A stretch of 12,792 nucleotides of DNA from an uncultured Solobacterium sp. (lineage in GTDB: Bacteria > Bacillota_I > Bacilli_A > Erysipelotrichales > Erysipelotrichaceae): positions 1 to 12,792 of the forward strand of contig URHY01000065.1 of assembly GCA_900547815.1 (NCBI GenBank). Direction: 5' to 3'. Position 1 is the stretch's first letter; every line of letters starts with the position of its first letter. The notes under the pieces were generated by a model that was not told the origin of the DNA, made no database searches, and saw only the letters and a list, made by a program, of their open reading frames with translations. The position numbers and the translations under genes were made by a program. Shown here in pieces: positions 6,529-12,792 of this stretch.

Positions 6529-6636
6529 ATGAACAATTACGAATTGTTAGTCCTAATTGTATCTGTATTAGGCATTTACACAACTCTAATTGGCTTTGTG
6601 ATTCAGCTTTTGGTTGAATTAATCAAACGAAAATGA
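6529..6636 (+). CDS. 35-residue membrane peptide, putative type I toxin (TxpA/BsrG-like)
   Basis: The peptide starts MNNYELLVLIVSVLG and ends VELIKRK. It has one hydrophobic helix (about 6-32) and a basic tail. The opening M-x-x-Y-E-x-L is shared with Bacillus TxpA (MSTYESL) and BsrG (MTVYESL) and with the 'putative holin-like toxin' family; these insert in the membrane and arrest growth when their antisense RNA is lost. The ribosome site AGGAGGTGG is strong and lies eight bases from the ATG, yet can be hidden in a hairpin. Downstream is a perfect 13-14 pair bidirectional terminator, and a strong promoter on the other strand faces the gene. The whole arrangement fits a type I toxin-antitoxin unit. 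Toxicity is inferred from family features and context; similarity was judged by eye. Confidence 0.65.
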   Translation: MNNYELLVLIVSVLGIYTTLIGFVIQLLVELIKRK

Positions 6637-6646
6637 ATAAACAAAA

Positions 6647-6693
6647 TAAAAACTACCTACGCCAACTCTAGCAAAGTTTGTAGGTAGTTTTTA
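6647..6693. terminator. Bidirectional terminator shared by toxin mRNA and antisense RNA
   Basis: AAAAACTACCTAC (6648-6660) pairs perfectly with GTAGGTAGTTTTT (6680-6692), giving T-runs on both strands. The loop (6661-6679) contains a small inner stem AACT/AGTT. It can also end the leftward yitT-like transcript. Confidence 0.9.
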
Positions 6694-6735
6694 CTACAAC
6701 TATTCCCAGAAACATATTTGTATGTTCCTTTTTGC
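6648..6735 (-). ncRNA. Predicted antisense RNA antitoxin
   Basis: A perfect extended -10 on the minus strand (6750-6742) predicts a start near 6735. The shared terminator ends the RNA near 6648, giving about 88 bases. It overlaps the 3' part of the toxin mRNA, so the 19-base terminator loops are exactly complementary and could start pairing. Its 5' end carries the right inverted-repeat arm, whose TCTGGGA could compete for TCCCAGA (6481-6487) in the toxin leader. Read-through from the upstream yitT-like gene would also give antisense RNA. Confidence 0.5.
6702..6728 (-). repeat. Right arm of the inverted repeat around the toxin locus
   Basis: On the minus strand GGAACATACAA (6728-6718), ATATGT and TTCTGGGAAT (6711-6702) follow one another. 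This copies the left arm at 6414-6453 without its ten-base insertion. It would be the 5' segment of the antisense RNA. It may instead be a terminal repeat of a mini-element of about 315 bases. Confidence 0.75.
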
Positions 6736-6741
6736 ATGTCT

Positions 6742-6750
6742 ATTATATCA
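6742..6750 (-). promoter_or_regulatory. Perfect extended -10 promoter for the antisense RNA
   Basis: The minus strand reads TGATATAAT. The TGA is also the stop codon of the yitT-like gene, so the promoter sits exactly at the gene end and points into the toxin locus. The -35 region is weak. Confidence 0.65.
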
Positions 6751-7605
6751 CAAACGCTTTTCAAATCCACCATCAATTTCCTGATCCTCACTAATTATTA
6801 CGAAGGCCTTTGGATCAATTTCATTGACTATTTTTTTGAAGTTACGAATCTCATACTTATTTACAGCACAAAATAAAATATACTGTTCCGTATCTGTATA
6901 TGCACCTTTACCCATCCAATACGTTACACCACGACCAGTTCTTTCCATAATCACATTCTTCATATTTTCTTTCTTTGTGAAAATCAATACGGTCATGTTG
7001 ATATTCTGATAATGGATACGATCACTAATAAAATAAAGTATAGCCACAAAAATAATGGAATATAGTGATGTTTGTAAATCAAAAATAAAGGCACAAATTG
7101 TAAATAAGATTGAATTAATAATAATCGATAGCTTACCTACAGAAAAGCCAGGTTTTATCTTCGATAAACAAACACCTGCAATATCCATACCTCCACAACA
7201 TCCGCTGCTCTGTAAGGCAAGTCCTACTCCAATGCCACACATCAAAGCTCCAAAAATACAATTTGAAAGCATGTCTGGCATAATCACAATAGATTGTTTT
7301 GGCAAAATAGATAGAGTAATGGTTTGCACCACTAAACTAATGACAGTCTTTATACAAAATTCTTTATTCATAATTTTAAAGCCCATAATGAACAAAGGAA
7401 TATTGATCATAAAGTTAATGATACCCACCAAATTCATATGCCCAAGACTTGGCGCCATCTTCACAATAAAATACTCAATGATCTGTGCAATACCAATGGC
7501 ACCTCCAAAGTTGATTCCATTAGGTGTCACGAACAAATAAATCCCTAACGAAAGTAAGATACTTCCTATAATTAACTCAATATACTTTTCAATATTTTCT
7601 CTCAT
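6748..7605 (-). CDS. YitT-family integral membrane protein
   Basis: 285 residues. Several membrane helices are visible at about 7-27, 58-78, 86-101, 113-132, 159-176 and 180-194. They are followed by a cytoplasmic C-terminal domain (about 203-276) of the DUF2179 type, with GRGVTYWMGKGAYT and a VNKYEIRNFKKIVNEIDP segment. NGINFGGAIGIAQI (29-42) and SSGCCGGMDI (133-142, usually GSTGG-D) are family signature regions. Members are widespread in Firmicutes; their transport substrate is not established. The ATG has GAGGT just upstream (7611-7615). The gene starts 13 bases after the stop of the ATPase gene, so the two are probably one transcript. Its stop codon is part of the antisense promoter for the neighbouring toxin locus. 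Confidence 0.9.
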   Translation of the reverse strand: MRENIEKYIELIIGSILLSLGIYLFVTPNGINFGGAIGIAQIIEYFIVKMAPSLGHMNLVGIINFMINIPLFIMGFKIMNKEFCIKTVISLVVQTITLSILPKQSIVIMPDMLSNCIFGALMCGIGVGLALQSSGCCGGMDIAGVCLSKIKPGFSVGKLSIIINSILFTICAFIFDLQTSLYSIIFVAILYFISDRIHYQNINMTVLIFTKKENMKNVIMERTGRGVTYWMGKGAYTDTEQYILFCAVNKYEIRNFKKIVNEIDPKAFVIISEDQEIDGGFEKRL

Positions 7606-7618
7606 TTTTTACCTCAGC

Positions 7619-8914
7619 CTAATCTACATACATAGCTAAGTATAATGGAAGAGTTATTTTTTTGCCATTAATTCCACAATTTCCGTTCACAAATTTATAT
7701 CCATAAGGAATATCTTCATTCTTCAACAATTGATTCATTGATTGCGAACGATTATTTCCTGCCTTTACTTCGACTGGAATTACTTTTGCGTTTTGTTCAA
7801 TCAAAAATTCTATTTCAAGATTCTTATTTTGGTAATAATGAAGCGAATGATGGCTTTTCATTAAAATATCCGCTATTAAATTTTCATATATACCACCCTT
7901 TACCGGACCCGTCAAAGTATCATTTAATATGGCTTGTTTCATTTCAAAACCATACATTGCGACTAGCAACCCTAAATCCGTTAAATACATCTTAAAGAAT
8001 TTATCTTTTTCATATCCAACTAAAGGAAATCGACAGGCAGATACATTTTTGCAAAGCCATACAAGCCCAGCATCTCTTAACCACTCAATACTATTTTCAA
8101 ATTTTCTTGCGGTAGCTTTAGATTCCACAACAGAAAACTGAAATTTTTTATTCTCCTTTGCGAGTTGCTTCGTAATAGACATGTAACAATTCTTTACCTT
8201 TGGTTTTTCAGATGATGAAGCATACTTCGAAATATCATCCATATAACCTAAAATAATTTGTTCCTGGACTTTTTGTACTTGTCCAAAATGGTTTGAATCT
8301 AAATATGTTTGCACAACAGCAGGCATTCCTCCTACGACGATATATTCTCGAATCAATCGCATGAATTGATTATGTATTTCATCAGGAATTCTTTCTTTTG
8401 AATCATAATATTTTTTTAATATCGCTAATGAATTTTCATTATATCCTTTTGCCCACAAGAATTCTTCAAAATCTAAACCATACATTGTAACTGACAACTC
8501 ATAGCCTACCGGTATGCTCGTTACTTCTTTATAGCTGATACCTAATAAGGATCCACTTGCGACTACATCATATCTATTATCTAACGCCAAAAATTTCAAT
8601 GCCGTACGCGCATTCGGACATTCTTGAATCTCATCTAAAAAAATTAATGTTTTACCTTCGATAAATCGTATATGAGGCATCACCAATGTCATTCGTGAAA
8701 ATATTTCCTCAGCCGATAATGAATTTTCAAATATGGTCTTTAACTGTGGATTCTCAATAAAATTTAAATAAATATAACTCTTATAATTTTTCCTTCCAAA
8801 ATAATCAATAATATACGTTTTACCAATTTGCCTTGCACCACGAACCAATAAACACTCTTGATTTTTTTCTTTTGACCACTTCAGCAATGTATTATAAAAC
8901 TTTCTTCTTAACAT
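7619..8914 (-). CDS. DUF4143-family ATPase (AAA domain plus C-terminal nuclease-like domain)
   Basis: 431 residues. Walker A VRGARQIGKT (24-33), Walker B LIFLDEIQE (90-98) and the sensor-like ASGSLLG (119-125) make an AAA ATPase. The middle, RLIREYIVVGGMPAVVQTYL (187-206), is typical of this family. The C-terminal domain ends with YENLIADIL (343-351), LEIEFLIE (366-373) and IPVEVKAG (379-386). Together E344, E369 and E382-K384 resemble the (D/E)XK layout of a restriction-like fold. Members are common and variable in bacteria and archaea; their role is not settled, and defence or toxin-like roles have been suggested by context only. The ATG has GGAGGT at 8919-8924 and an extended -10 promoter just upstream. 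The yitT-like gene follows 13 bases after the stop. Confidence 0.9.
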   Translation of the reverse strand: MLRRKFYNTLLKWSKEKNQECLLVRGARQIGKTYIIDYFGRKNYKSYIYLNFIENPQLKTIFENSLSAEEIFSRMTLVMPHIRFIEGKTLIFLDEIQECPNARTALKFLALDNRYDVVASGSLLGISYKEVTSIPVGYELSVTMYGLDFEEFLWAKGYNENSLAILKKYYDSKERIPDEIHNQFMRLIREYIVVGGMPAVVQTYLDSNHFGQVQKVQEQIILGYMDDISKYASSSEKPKVKNCYMSITKQLAKENKKFQFSVVESKATARKFENSIEWLRDAGLVWLCKNVSACRFPLVGYEKDKFFKMYLTDLGLLVAMYGFEMKQAILNDTLTGPVKGGIYENLIADILMKSHHSLHYYQNKNLEIEFLIEQNAKVIPVEVKAGNNRSQSMNQLLKNEDIPYGYKFVNGNCGINGKKITLPLYLAMYVD

Positions 8915-8931
8915 AGATACCTCCTAGCCCC

Positions 8932-8940
8932 ATTATATCA
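8932..8940 (-). promoter_or_regulatory. Extended -10 promoter of the ATPase-yitT operon
   Basis: The minus strand reads TGATATAAT, a perfect extended -10. The start is predicted near 8925, leaving a leader of about 11 bases that still holds the ribosome site GGAGGT (8924-8919). The repeats upstream replace a normal -35. Confidence 0.7.
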
Positions 8941-8945
8941 TTTTT

Positions 8946-9041
8946 GCATATTTTTAAAGGATATTTTTTACATTTGTGCATATTTTTAGAGGATATTTTT
9001 TATATTTTTGCATATTTTTCAGCGTTATTTTTAATTCAAAT
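8946..9041. repeat. 32-bp tandem repeat, three copies, upstream of the ATPase promoter
   Basis: Copies begin at 8946, 8978 and 9010, each opening with GCATATTTTT. Copies one and two differ at about three of 32 positions; copy three keeps the first ten bases and then diverges. The 32-base spacing is about three helical turns, so the motifs face the same side of DNA. The first motif lies in the -35 zone of the ATPase promoter, so these may be operator sites. Confidence 0.75.
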
Positions 9042-9062
9042 ACATGTTTTTTTAAGCTTACT

Positions 9063-9093
9063 AAAAAAAGGCCAGAAAATTTAATTCTGACCT
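9063..9093 (-). terminator. Terminator of the oligopeptide-binding protein gene
   Basis: On the minus strand AGGTCAGAA (9093-9085) pairs with TTCTGGCCT (9077-9069), including one G-T wobble, followed by T (9069-9063). Confidence 0.9.
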
Positions 9094-9099
9094 ATATAC

Positions 9100-10776
9100 T
9101 TATTTAATTTTCACTGTATCCATTGAATTAAACCATCTATATGTCGATGTCGTATGCATTCCTTTTACTTTTTTATTTCGTAATCCATATACTTTTACAC
9201 CGTCCGTTGGAATAAATCCACAAAGATCAGCTTGAACGATCATTGCCTGTTTAAATGATTGTGCACTTGTTTCTGAATCCGAAGTATACGTTCCTGCATC
9301 TAGATATGCATCCAATTGAGAATCATTTAAACGTGGGAAGTTGTCAATAGCTTTTGATTTTAGTAAATAATTCATACCTGTATCTTCAGGACTACCATAA
9401 GAGAGTCCTACCCATCCTGCATCCCAATCACCTAATGCACTATCATCACTGATTGTAGAAACAACTGTATTAAATTCCATTGTACTCGCCTTTAATTCAA
9501 CACCAATTTCTTGCCAGTCCTTTTGAAGAATAGGAATCATTGAATCCATATTATCTTTTTCTTTGATTGATAAAAAACGAATAGAAAGACGCACTCCATC
9601 TTTTTCTCGAATTCCATCTGCACCAACTTTCCAACCAGCATCATCCAATAATTGTTTTGCCTTTTCTGGACTATATTCATATGTATTTAAGCCATCTAGC
9701 TTTTCTTTACCCGTCACAACATCACCACAAGTTTTACTTACCGGATTACCCAAACTACTTGGTACATAGGCCATGGCTTCATCAGACCCTTCCAAACTAT
9801 AGTAACTATCTATGTATGCTTGACGATCGAATCCATAGGCTAAAGCTTGTCGTACAGCTTGCTCTTTACATGGTCCTTGAGCAGTATTCAAATAAAGCCA
9901 ATTTGTTCGATCCCCATTATAGCTATCCAACGTTAAATCTTTGTTTTTACTCTGAATAACCGAACTAATTTTATCCGCATCTGTTACATCAGGAATGTAA
10001 TCTACTGTTCCTTTTTCTAACTCTTTTACTTCCGTTGAAGAATCCGTTTTCTTAATCATGATTTTTGAAACACTATACTGTCCTTTTTTTGTTTTGAAAT
10101 AAGGATTCTTTTCTAATGAAGCACCTACCGATTTATCATACGATTTCAATACATAAGGACCAGTTCCCATAGGCTTCGTATTATTCTTTTCAATCTTAGC
10201 CGTTTTTCCCTTCTTATAGTTTAATGTTTGATCCGAGCATATTCCTTGTGTACCCAAAACACTTTCAGCATCGATTCTTGGCTTTTCTAAATGAAATACA
10301 ACCGTATAATCATCTGGTGTTTCAATACCCTCTAAATCTTTAGCATCCCCATCATGATATTCAGTATATCCCTTCACAAAGTCCACATTGCTTGAATACA
10401 ATCCAGTATAGCTAGGATCAGCCATAACACTAAATGTATCTTTAACATCTTTTGATGTTAATTTAGATCCATCACTAAATTTAATACCCTTCTTTAACTT
10501 AAATGTCAAAGTTGTACCATCTTCAGAAATCAGTGGTAATTCACTAGCCAAATCACATACAAGATTCTGATCTTTATCATACTTCAACAAACCTTGGTAG
10601 ACCAACGATACTACACTATTATCATTTAGTGTACGATAATATAAAGGTGAAAAATCACCATTCATTTCTGAAGACAATCCGACTGTCAACGTTTGTCCTT
10701 GATTCGAACTATTACCTGCGGAACAGCCTGCAAGTACAAATGCCATACACATGGCTACTACACTTCGTTTTCTCAT
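9100..10776 (-). CDS. Oligopeptide ABC transporter substrate-binding lipoprotein (OppA-like)
   Basis: 558 residues. The N-terminus MRKRSVVAMCMAFVLAGCSA is a lipoprotein signal with lipobox LAGC, so C18 would be lipidated and the protein held on the outer face of the membrane. The rest is a family-5 peptide/nickel-binding fold: YQGLLKYDKDQNLVCDLASE, then LTFKLKKGIKFSDGSKLTSKDV (the common family signature), AVRQALAYGFDRQAYI, and the YSPEKAKQLLDDAGW segment. Length is typical. No permease or ATPase genes are adjacent, so it probably feeds a transporter encoded elsewhere. The ATG has GGAGGT at 10785-10790. Promoter and terminator flank it closely, so it is monocistronic. The divergent neighbour is an amidohydrolase that could act on imported dipeptides. 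Confidence 0.9.
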   Translation of the reverse strand: MRKRSVVAMCMAFVLAGCSAGNSSNQGQTLTVGLSSEMNGDFSPLYYRTLNDNSVVSLVYQGLLKYDKDQNLVCDLASELPLISEDGTTLTFKLKKGIKFSDGSKLTSKDVKDTFSVMADPSYTGLYSSNVDFVKGYTEYHDGDAKDLEGIETPDDYTVVFHLEKPRIDAESVLGTQGICSDQTLNYKKGKTAKIEKNNTKPMGTGPYVLKSYDKSVGASLEKNPYFKTKKGQYSVSKIMIKKTDSSTEVKELEKGTVDYIPDVTDADKISSVIQSKNKDLTLDSYNGDRTNWLYLNTAQGPCKEQAVRQALAYGFDRQAYIDSYYSLEGSDEAMAYVPSSLGNPVSKTCGDVVTGKEKLDGLNTYEYSPEKAKQLLDDAGWKVGADGIREKDGVRLSIRFLSIKEKDNMDSMIPILQKDWQEIGVELKASTMEFNTVVSTISDDSALGDWDAGWVGLSYGSPEDTGMNYLLKSKAIDNFPRLNDSQLDAYLDAGTYTSDSETSAQSFKQAMIVQADLCGFIPTDGVKVYGLRNKKVKGMHTTSTYRWFNSMDTVKIK

Positions 10777-10809
10777 AATATCTTACCTCCAAATCTGTGT
10801 GTACGACCT

Positions 10810-10837
10810 ATTATACATTATTTTCATGTTGTTTCAA
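10810..10837 (-). promoter_or_regulatory. Promoter of the oligopeptide-binding protein gene
   Basis: On the minus strand TTGAAA (10837-10832) and TATAAT (10815-10810) are 16 bases apart. The start is predicted near 10803, giving a leader of about 27 bases with GGAGGT. Confidence 0.75.
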
Positions 10838-10863
10838 GCATTTTGTAAGTATTTTCATTTGCT

Positions 10864-10898
10864 ATTAACATTAGTTAATATCATACTTTATATAAAGT
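10864..10898. promoter_or_regulatory. Two palindromes in the divergent control region
   Basis: ATTAACATTAGTTAAT (10864-10879; arms ATTAAC/GTTAAT) and ACTTTATATAAAGT (10885-10898) are perfect dyads whose centres are 20 bases apart, close to two helical turns. They lie between the leftward and rightward promoters and could be operators for a regulator of both genes. Confidence 0.45.
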
Positions 10899-10940
10899 GT
10901 TTTTTAATATGTAAGTAATTATTATTCTTTCAGAAAGCAC

Positions 10941-10969
10941 TTGCATTTATTGTTTGTTTAGAGCATAAT
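10941..10969 (+). promoter_or_regulatory. Promoter of the amidohydrolase gene
   Basis: TTGCAT (10941-10946) and CATAAT (10964-10969) are 17 bases apart, with a predicted start near 10976, about 24 bases before the ATG. A small dyad CTTTC/GAAAG (10927-10937) lies just upstream. Confidence 0.6.
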
Positions 10970-10999
10970 ACTATGTAAATTGAGAAAAGGAGTATATTT

Positions 11000-12166
11000 A
11001 TGAGTAAAATTTTTGTACATGCTAAAACAATGATAGATGGTGTGAGTGATACACCTAAATTTGATCAATTGATCACTTGTGAAGATGGAAAAATCACAGC
11101 TATTGAACCATATCATGCAATCAATGAAGATGTAGTCGAGGCAAATGTTGTAACGCCAGGCTTCTTTAACTGTCACGTTCATATTATGGAACCTGTTGGC
11201 TTTGGAACCGATAAAAAATTCACTTTTGTTGAAAAAACATTCTACACACAAAAACACTTAGAAGATTATATCAACAGTGGTGTTACTTTTATTCGTGTTG
11301 TAGGAACAGAAAATGATTATGATATGGACATTCGCGATTGCGTAGACGCAGGACTTGTCAAAGGACCACACATGTTATGTGCTGGGCGATGCATTTGTAT
11401 GACAGGAGGACACGGTTGGCAAGGAGGTATTGAAGCTGATGGTGTCGATGAATGTAGAAAAGCTGCTAGAACATTACTTAAAAAAGGTGTTGATTTAATT
11501 AAAGTTATGGCAACAGGTGGTGTTATGACAAAAGGTGTAGAACCTGGAAGTGCTCAATTAACACAAGAAGAAATGGCAGTCATTATTGAAGAGGCTCATA
11601 AAGCAGGAAGAAAAACAGCTACCCATGCACAAGGAACACAAGGAATTAAAAATGCATTATACGCAGGTATCGATTCAATTGAACATGGAATTTTCTTAGA
11701 TCAAGAATGCATTGATTACATGAAAGAACACGGTACATACTTAGTTCCAACACTAGTTGCTCCTCAATGCATTGTTGAAAAAGGTGTAGAAGCTGGTATT
11801 GCCGATTACATGGTCAAAAAAGCTATTTATGTCAAAGACGCACACGTTGAAAGCTTCAAAAAAGCTTATGCGCAAGGCGTTAAAATTGCCTTAGGTACAG
11901 ATGGTGGTACACCATTTAACTACCACAACAACACAGCTTATGAATTCGAATTAATGGAAAAATATGGCGTAGATCGTATGGACATTTTAAAAATTGCGAC
12001 ACACAATTCAGCAGACTGCTTAGGTGTTTTAGATGATTATGGAACTCTTGAAGTTGGTAAAAATGCCGATTTAGTTTGTTTAAAAGAAAATCCTTTGGAT
12101 GCAATTTCAAACGTTCGAAAGATTGATAAAGTCATCAAAGACGGTGCTGTTGTAGTCGAAAAATAA
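11000..12166 (+). CDS. Metal-dependent amidohydrolase, probable Xaa-dipeptidase type
   Basis: 388 residues of the amidohydrolase superfamily (imidazolonepropionase/prolidase-like group). The TIM-barrel metal ligands are visible: H59 and H61 in CHVHI, K168 in DLIKVMATGG (the bridging, probably carboxylated lysine), H209 in ATHAQG, H229 in SIEHG and D301 in LGTDGG. Small beta-sandwich pieces at the N- and C-termini (1-52, 348-388, with GTLEVGKNADLV) complete the fold. Enzymes of this group with this layout include Xaa-Pro and Xaa-Arg dipeptidases, as well as other cyclic amide hydrolases, so the substrate is not fixed. No signal peptide, so cytoplasmic. The ATG has AAGGAG at 10987-10992. Divergence from an oligopeptide-binding protein gene supports a dipeptidase role. 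A terminator follows at 12184-12211. Confidence 0.88.
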   Translation: MSKIFVHAKTMIDGVSDTPKFDQLITCEDGKITAIEPYHAINEDVVEANVVTPGFFNCHVHIMEPVGFGTDKKFTFVEKTFYTQKHLEDYINSGVTFIRVVGTENDYDMDIRDCVDAGLVKGPHMLCAGRCICMTGGHGWQGGIEADGVDECRKAARTLLKKGVDLIKVMATGGVMTKGVEPGSAQLTQEEMAVIIEEAHKAGRKTATHAQGTQGIKNALYAGIDSIEHGIFLDQECIDYMKEHGTYLVPTLVAPQCIVEKGVEAGIADYMVKKAIYVKDAHVESFKKAYAQGVKIALGTDGGTPFNYHNNTAYEFELMEKYGVDRMDILKIATHNSADCLGVLDDYGTLEVGKNADLVCLKENPLDAISNVRKIDKVIKDGAVVVEK

Positions 12167-12183
12167 TCAGATTTACTTTGTTT

Positions 12184-12211
12184 AGGGATGATTCGATTCA
12201 TCCCTTTTTTT
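12184..12211 (+). terminator. Terminator of the amidohydrolase gene
   Basis: GGGATGA (12185-12191) pairs with TCATCCC (12198-12204) around TTCGAT, followed by seven or more T. Confidence 0.92.
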
Positions 12212-12216
12212 CATAA

Positions 12217-12242
12217 GAAAAGGGCCATATCCACTATGACCC
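12217..12242 (-). terminator. Terminator of the YgbA-family gene
   Basis: On the minus strand GGGTCATA (12242-12235) pairs with TATGGCCC (12229-12222), with one wobble, followed by TTTTC. It faces the terminator of the convergent amidohydrolase gene. Confidence 0.8.
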
Positions 12243-12246
12243 AACA

Positions 12247-12552
12247 CTATTTATCTTTAATTTGATAATACAAATGACAAATTGCCATGACAGGATGATA
12301 TACTAACATTCTAGGACCTGAAAATCGCATTACTTTACGAATCTGTTCCCTTTTATCCTTCTTGTAACAATGTACCTTGCATTGCGAACAAAATGTTTTC
12401 GTTTCCATAAACGGACATTTTTTTATACGCATCTTTGCATATTCATATAATCCTAAGCACTCAGGACACAATTCTTTTTCTCTATGAATTTTTCTACAAT
12501 ACAAGTGTATCATTTCGTACACTGTACGCATTTCTTTTTCTCGCTTATCCAT
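12247..12552 (-). CDS. YgbA family ('nitrous oxide-stimulated promoter') Cys-rich protein
   Basis: 101 residues, small, basic and Cys-rich. Cysteines at 19, 29, 32, 46, 55, 58 and 62 lie in CRKIH, LCPECL, KKCPF, FCSQCKVHC and similar contexts. RKVMRFSGPRMLVYHPVMAI (72-91) is the conserved end of the family. The cysteine spacing suggests a metal or Fe-S site. Family members are linked by expression to nitrosative stress in other bacteria, but the biochemical role here is inferred. The ATG at 12552-12550 overlaps the stop codon of the upstream ABC fragment by one base (TAATG), so translation was probably coupled to it. No strong separate ribosome site is obvious. Confidence 0.8.
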   Translation of the reverse strand: MDKREKEMRTVYEMIHLYCRKIHREKELCPECLGLYEYAKMRIKKCPFMETKTFCSQCKVHCYKKDKREQIRKVMRFSGPRMLVYHPVMAICHLYYQIKDK

Positions 12553-12755
12553 TAACTAACCCTATTCGATTCCATATGAATAACACGATCGCAATGTGCA
12601 AGAGTTGATTCACGGTGTGATACAAATATAATTGTTTTTCCTTTTCTTTCTTCATAGATCGATTTTAAGATAACCCCTTCATTCAAGCTATCCAAATTAC
12701 TTGTAGGCTCATCCAATAATACAAGTTTAGAATCATGCAAGAAAAGACTTTCCAA
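12552..12755 (-). pseudogene. 3' remnant of an ABC transporter ATP-binding protein gene
   Basis: The readable part begins near LFLHDSKLVLLDEPTSNLDS, with Walker B LVLLDEP and D-loop SNLD, followed by GKTIIFVSHRES with the H-loop histidine, and ends HMESNRVS. This is the last 60 or so residues of an ATPase of the fused membrane-ATPase (CydC-like) type. Walker A, Q-loop and the LSGGQ signature are missing. The frame runs into a TAG six codons upstream of a possible TTG start, and homology stops at about 12741-12755, where an inverted repeat begins. The gene is therefore broken by inserted or rearranged DNA that continues beyond the window. It is unlikely to make a working ATPase. The YgbA-family gene follows with a one-base overlap. 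Confidence 0.75.
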
Positions 12756-12782
12756 AGGAAAGTCACACGTCTAAATGACGTG
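12746..12782. repeat. Two adjacent inverted repeats at the break in the ABC gene
   Basis: GACTTTCC-AAA-GGAAAGTC (12746-12764) is followed directly by CACGTC-TAAAT-GACGTG (12766-12782). The sequence from here on is richer in GC than its surroundings. Palindromes of this kind at an abrupt end of homology suggest the end of a mobile element, but its family cannot be told from these bases. Confidence 0.5.
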
Positions 12783-12792
12783 CCCGGTTCGT

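Noticed and set aside
7055..7540. A rightward open frame of 161 codons.
   Set aside because: It is the antisense shadow of the yitT-like membrane protein gene, which has a family match and a ribosome site.
8946..9041. CRISPR array.
   Set aside because: The repeats are directly adjacent 32-base units with no variable spacers between them, and no cas genes are present.
9657..9959. A rightward open frame of 100 codons.
   Set aside because: It lies antisense inside the well-supported oligopeptide-binding protein gene and has no family features.
10958..11257. A leftward open frame of 99 codons over the amidohydrolase start.
   Set aside because: It covers the metal-binding N-terminus and promoter of a clear gene on the other strand and has no ribosome site.

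Overview
The window is AT-rich, uses the standard genetic code (TGA is a stop, TGG is Trp), and has strong GGAGG ribosome sites, intrinsic terminators and many extended -10 promoters of the form TGnTATAAT. This points to a low-GC Firmicute, most likely a gut or oral member of the Erysipelotrichia or a neighbouring class. The lineage is inferred from gene content and composition; no rRNA is present.

Layout. 84-2011 (minus): a probable operon of an iron-sulfur flavoprotein, an unrecognised 196-residue protein and a two-HTH regulator, closed by a terminator at 49-72. 2075-4573 (plus): a TetM/EF-G-like translational GTPase fused at its C-terminus to a Rae1/YacP-type NYN endoribonuclease domain, apparently made from a leaderless mRNA. 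4578-5395: an internally deleted IS200/IS605-type element with matching end hairpins around the last third of a TnpB-like gene. 5426-6349 (plus): a GltD-like FAD/NAD(P) oxidoreductase without the Fe-S domain, probably transcribed from a promoter inside the right end of the IS remnant. 6401-6750: a compact candidate type I toxin-antitoxin locus: a 35-residue TxpA/BsrG-like membrane peptide, a convergent antisense RNA, a shared bidirectional terminator, and inverted repeats at the 5' ends of both RNAs. 6748-8914 (minus): a DUF4143 ATPase followed by a YitT membrane protein, with a 32-bp tandem repeat upstream of the ATPase promoter. 9100-10776 (minus) and 11000-12166 (plus): a divergent pair of an oligopeptide-binding lipoprotein and a metal-dependent amidohydrolase/dipeptidase, with two palindromes between them. 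12247-12755 (minus): a YgbA-family Cys-rich protein overlapping by one base the 3' remnant of an ABC transporter ATPase gene, which is cut off by palindromic sequence at the window edge.

How the genes fit together. The clearest functional group is peptide scavenging: the binding protein captures oligopeptides and the divergent hydrolase may cleave imported dipeptides. The most interesting protein is the GTPase-nuclease fusion, which would place an mRNA-cleaving domain on a factor that enters the ribosome. The most interesting small locus is the toxin/antisense unit at 6401-6750. The other neighbours look like independent housekeeping or accessory genes separated by terminators.
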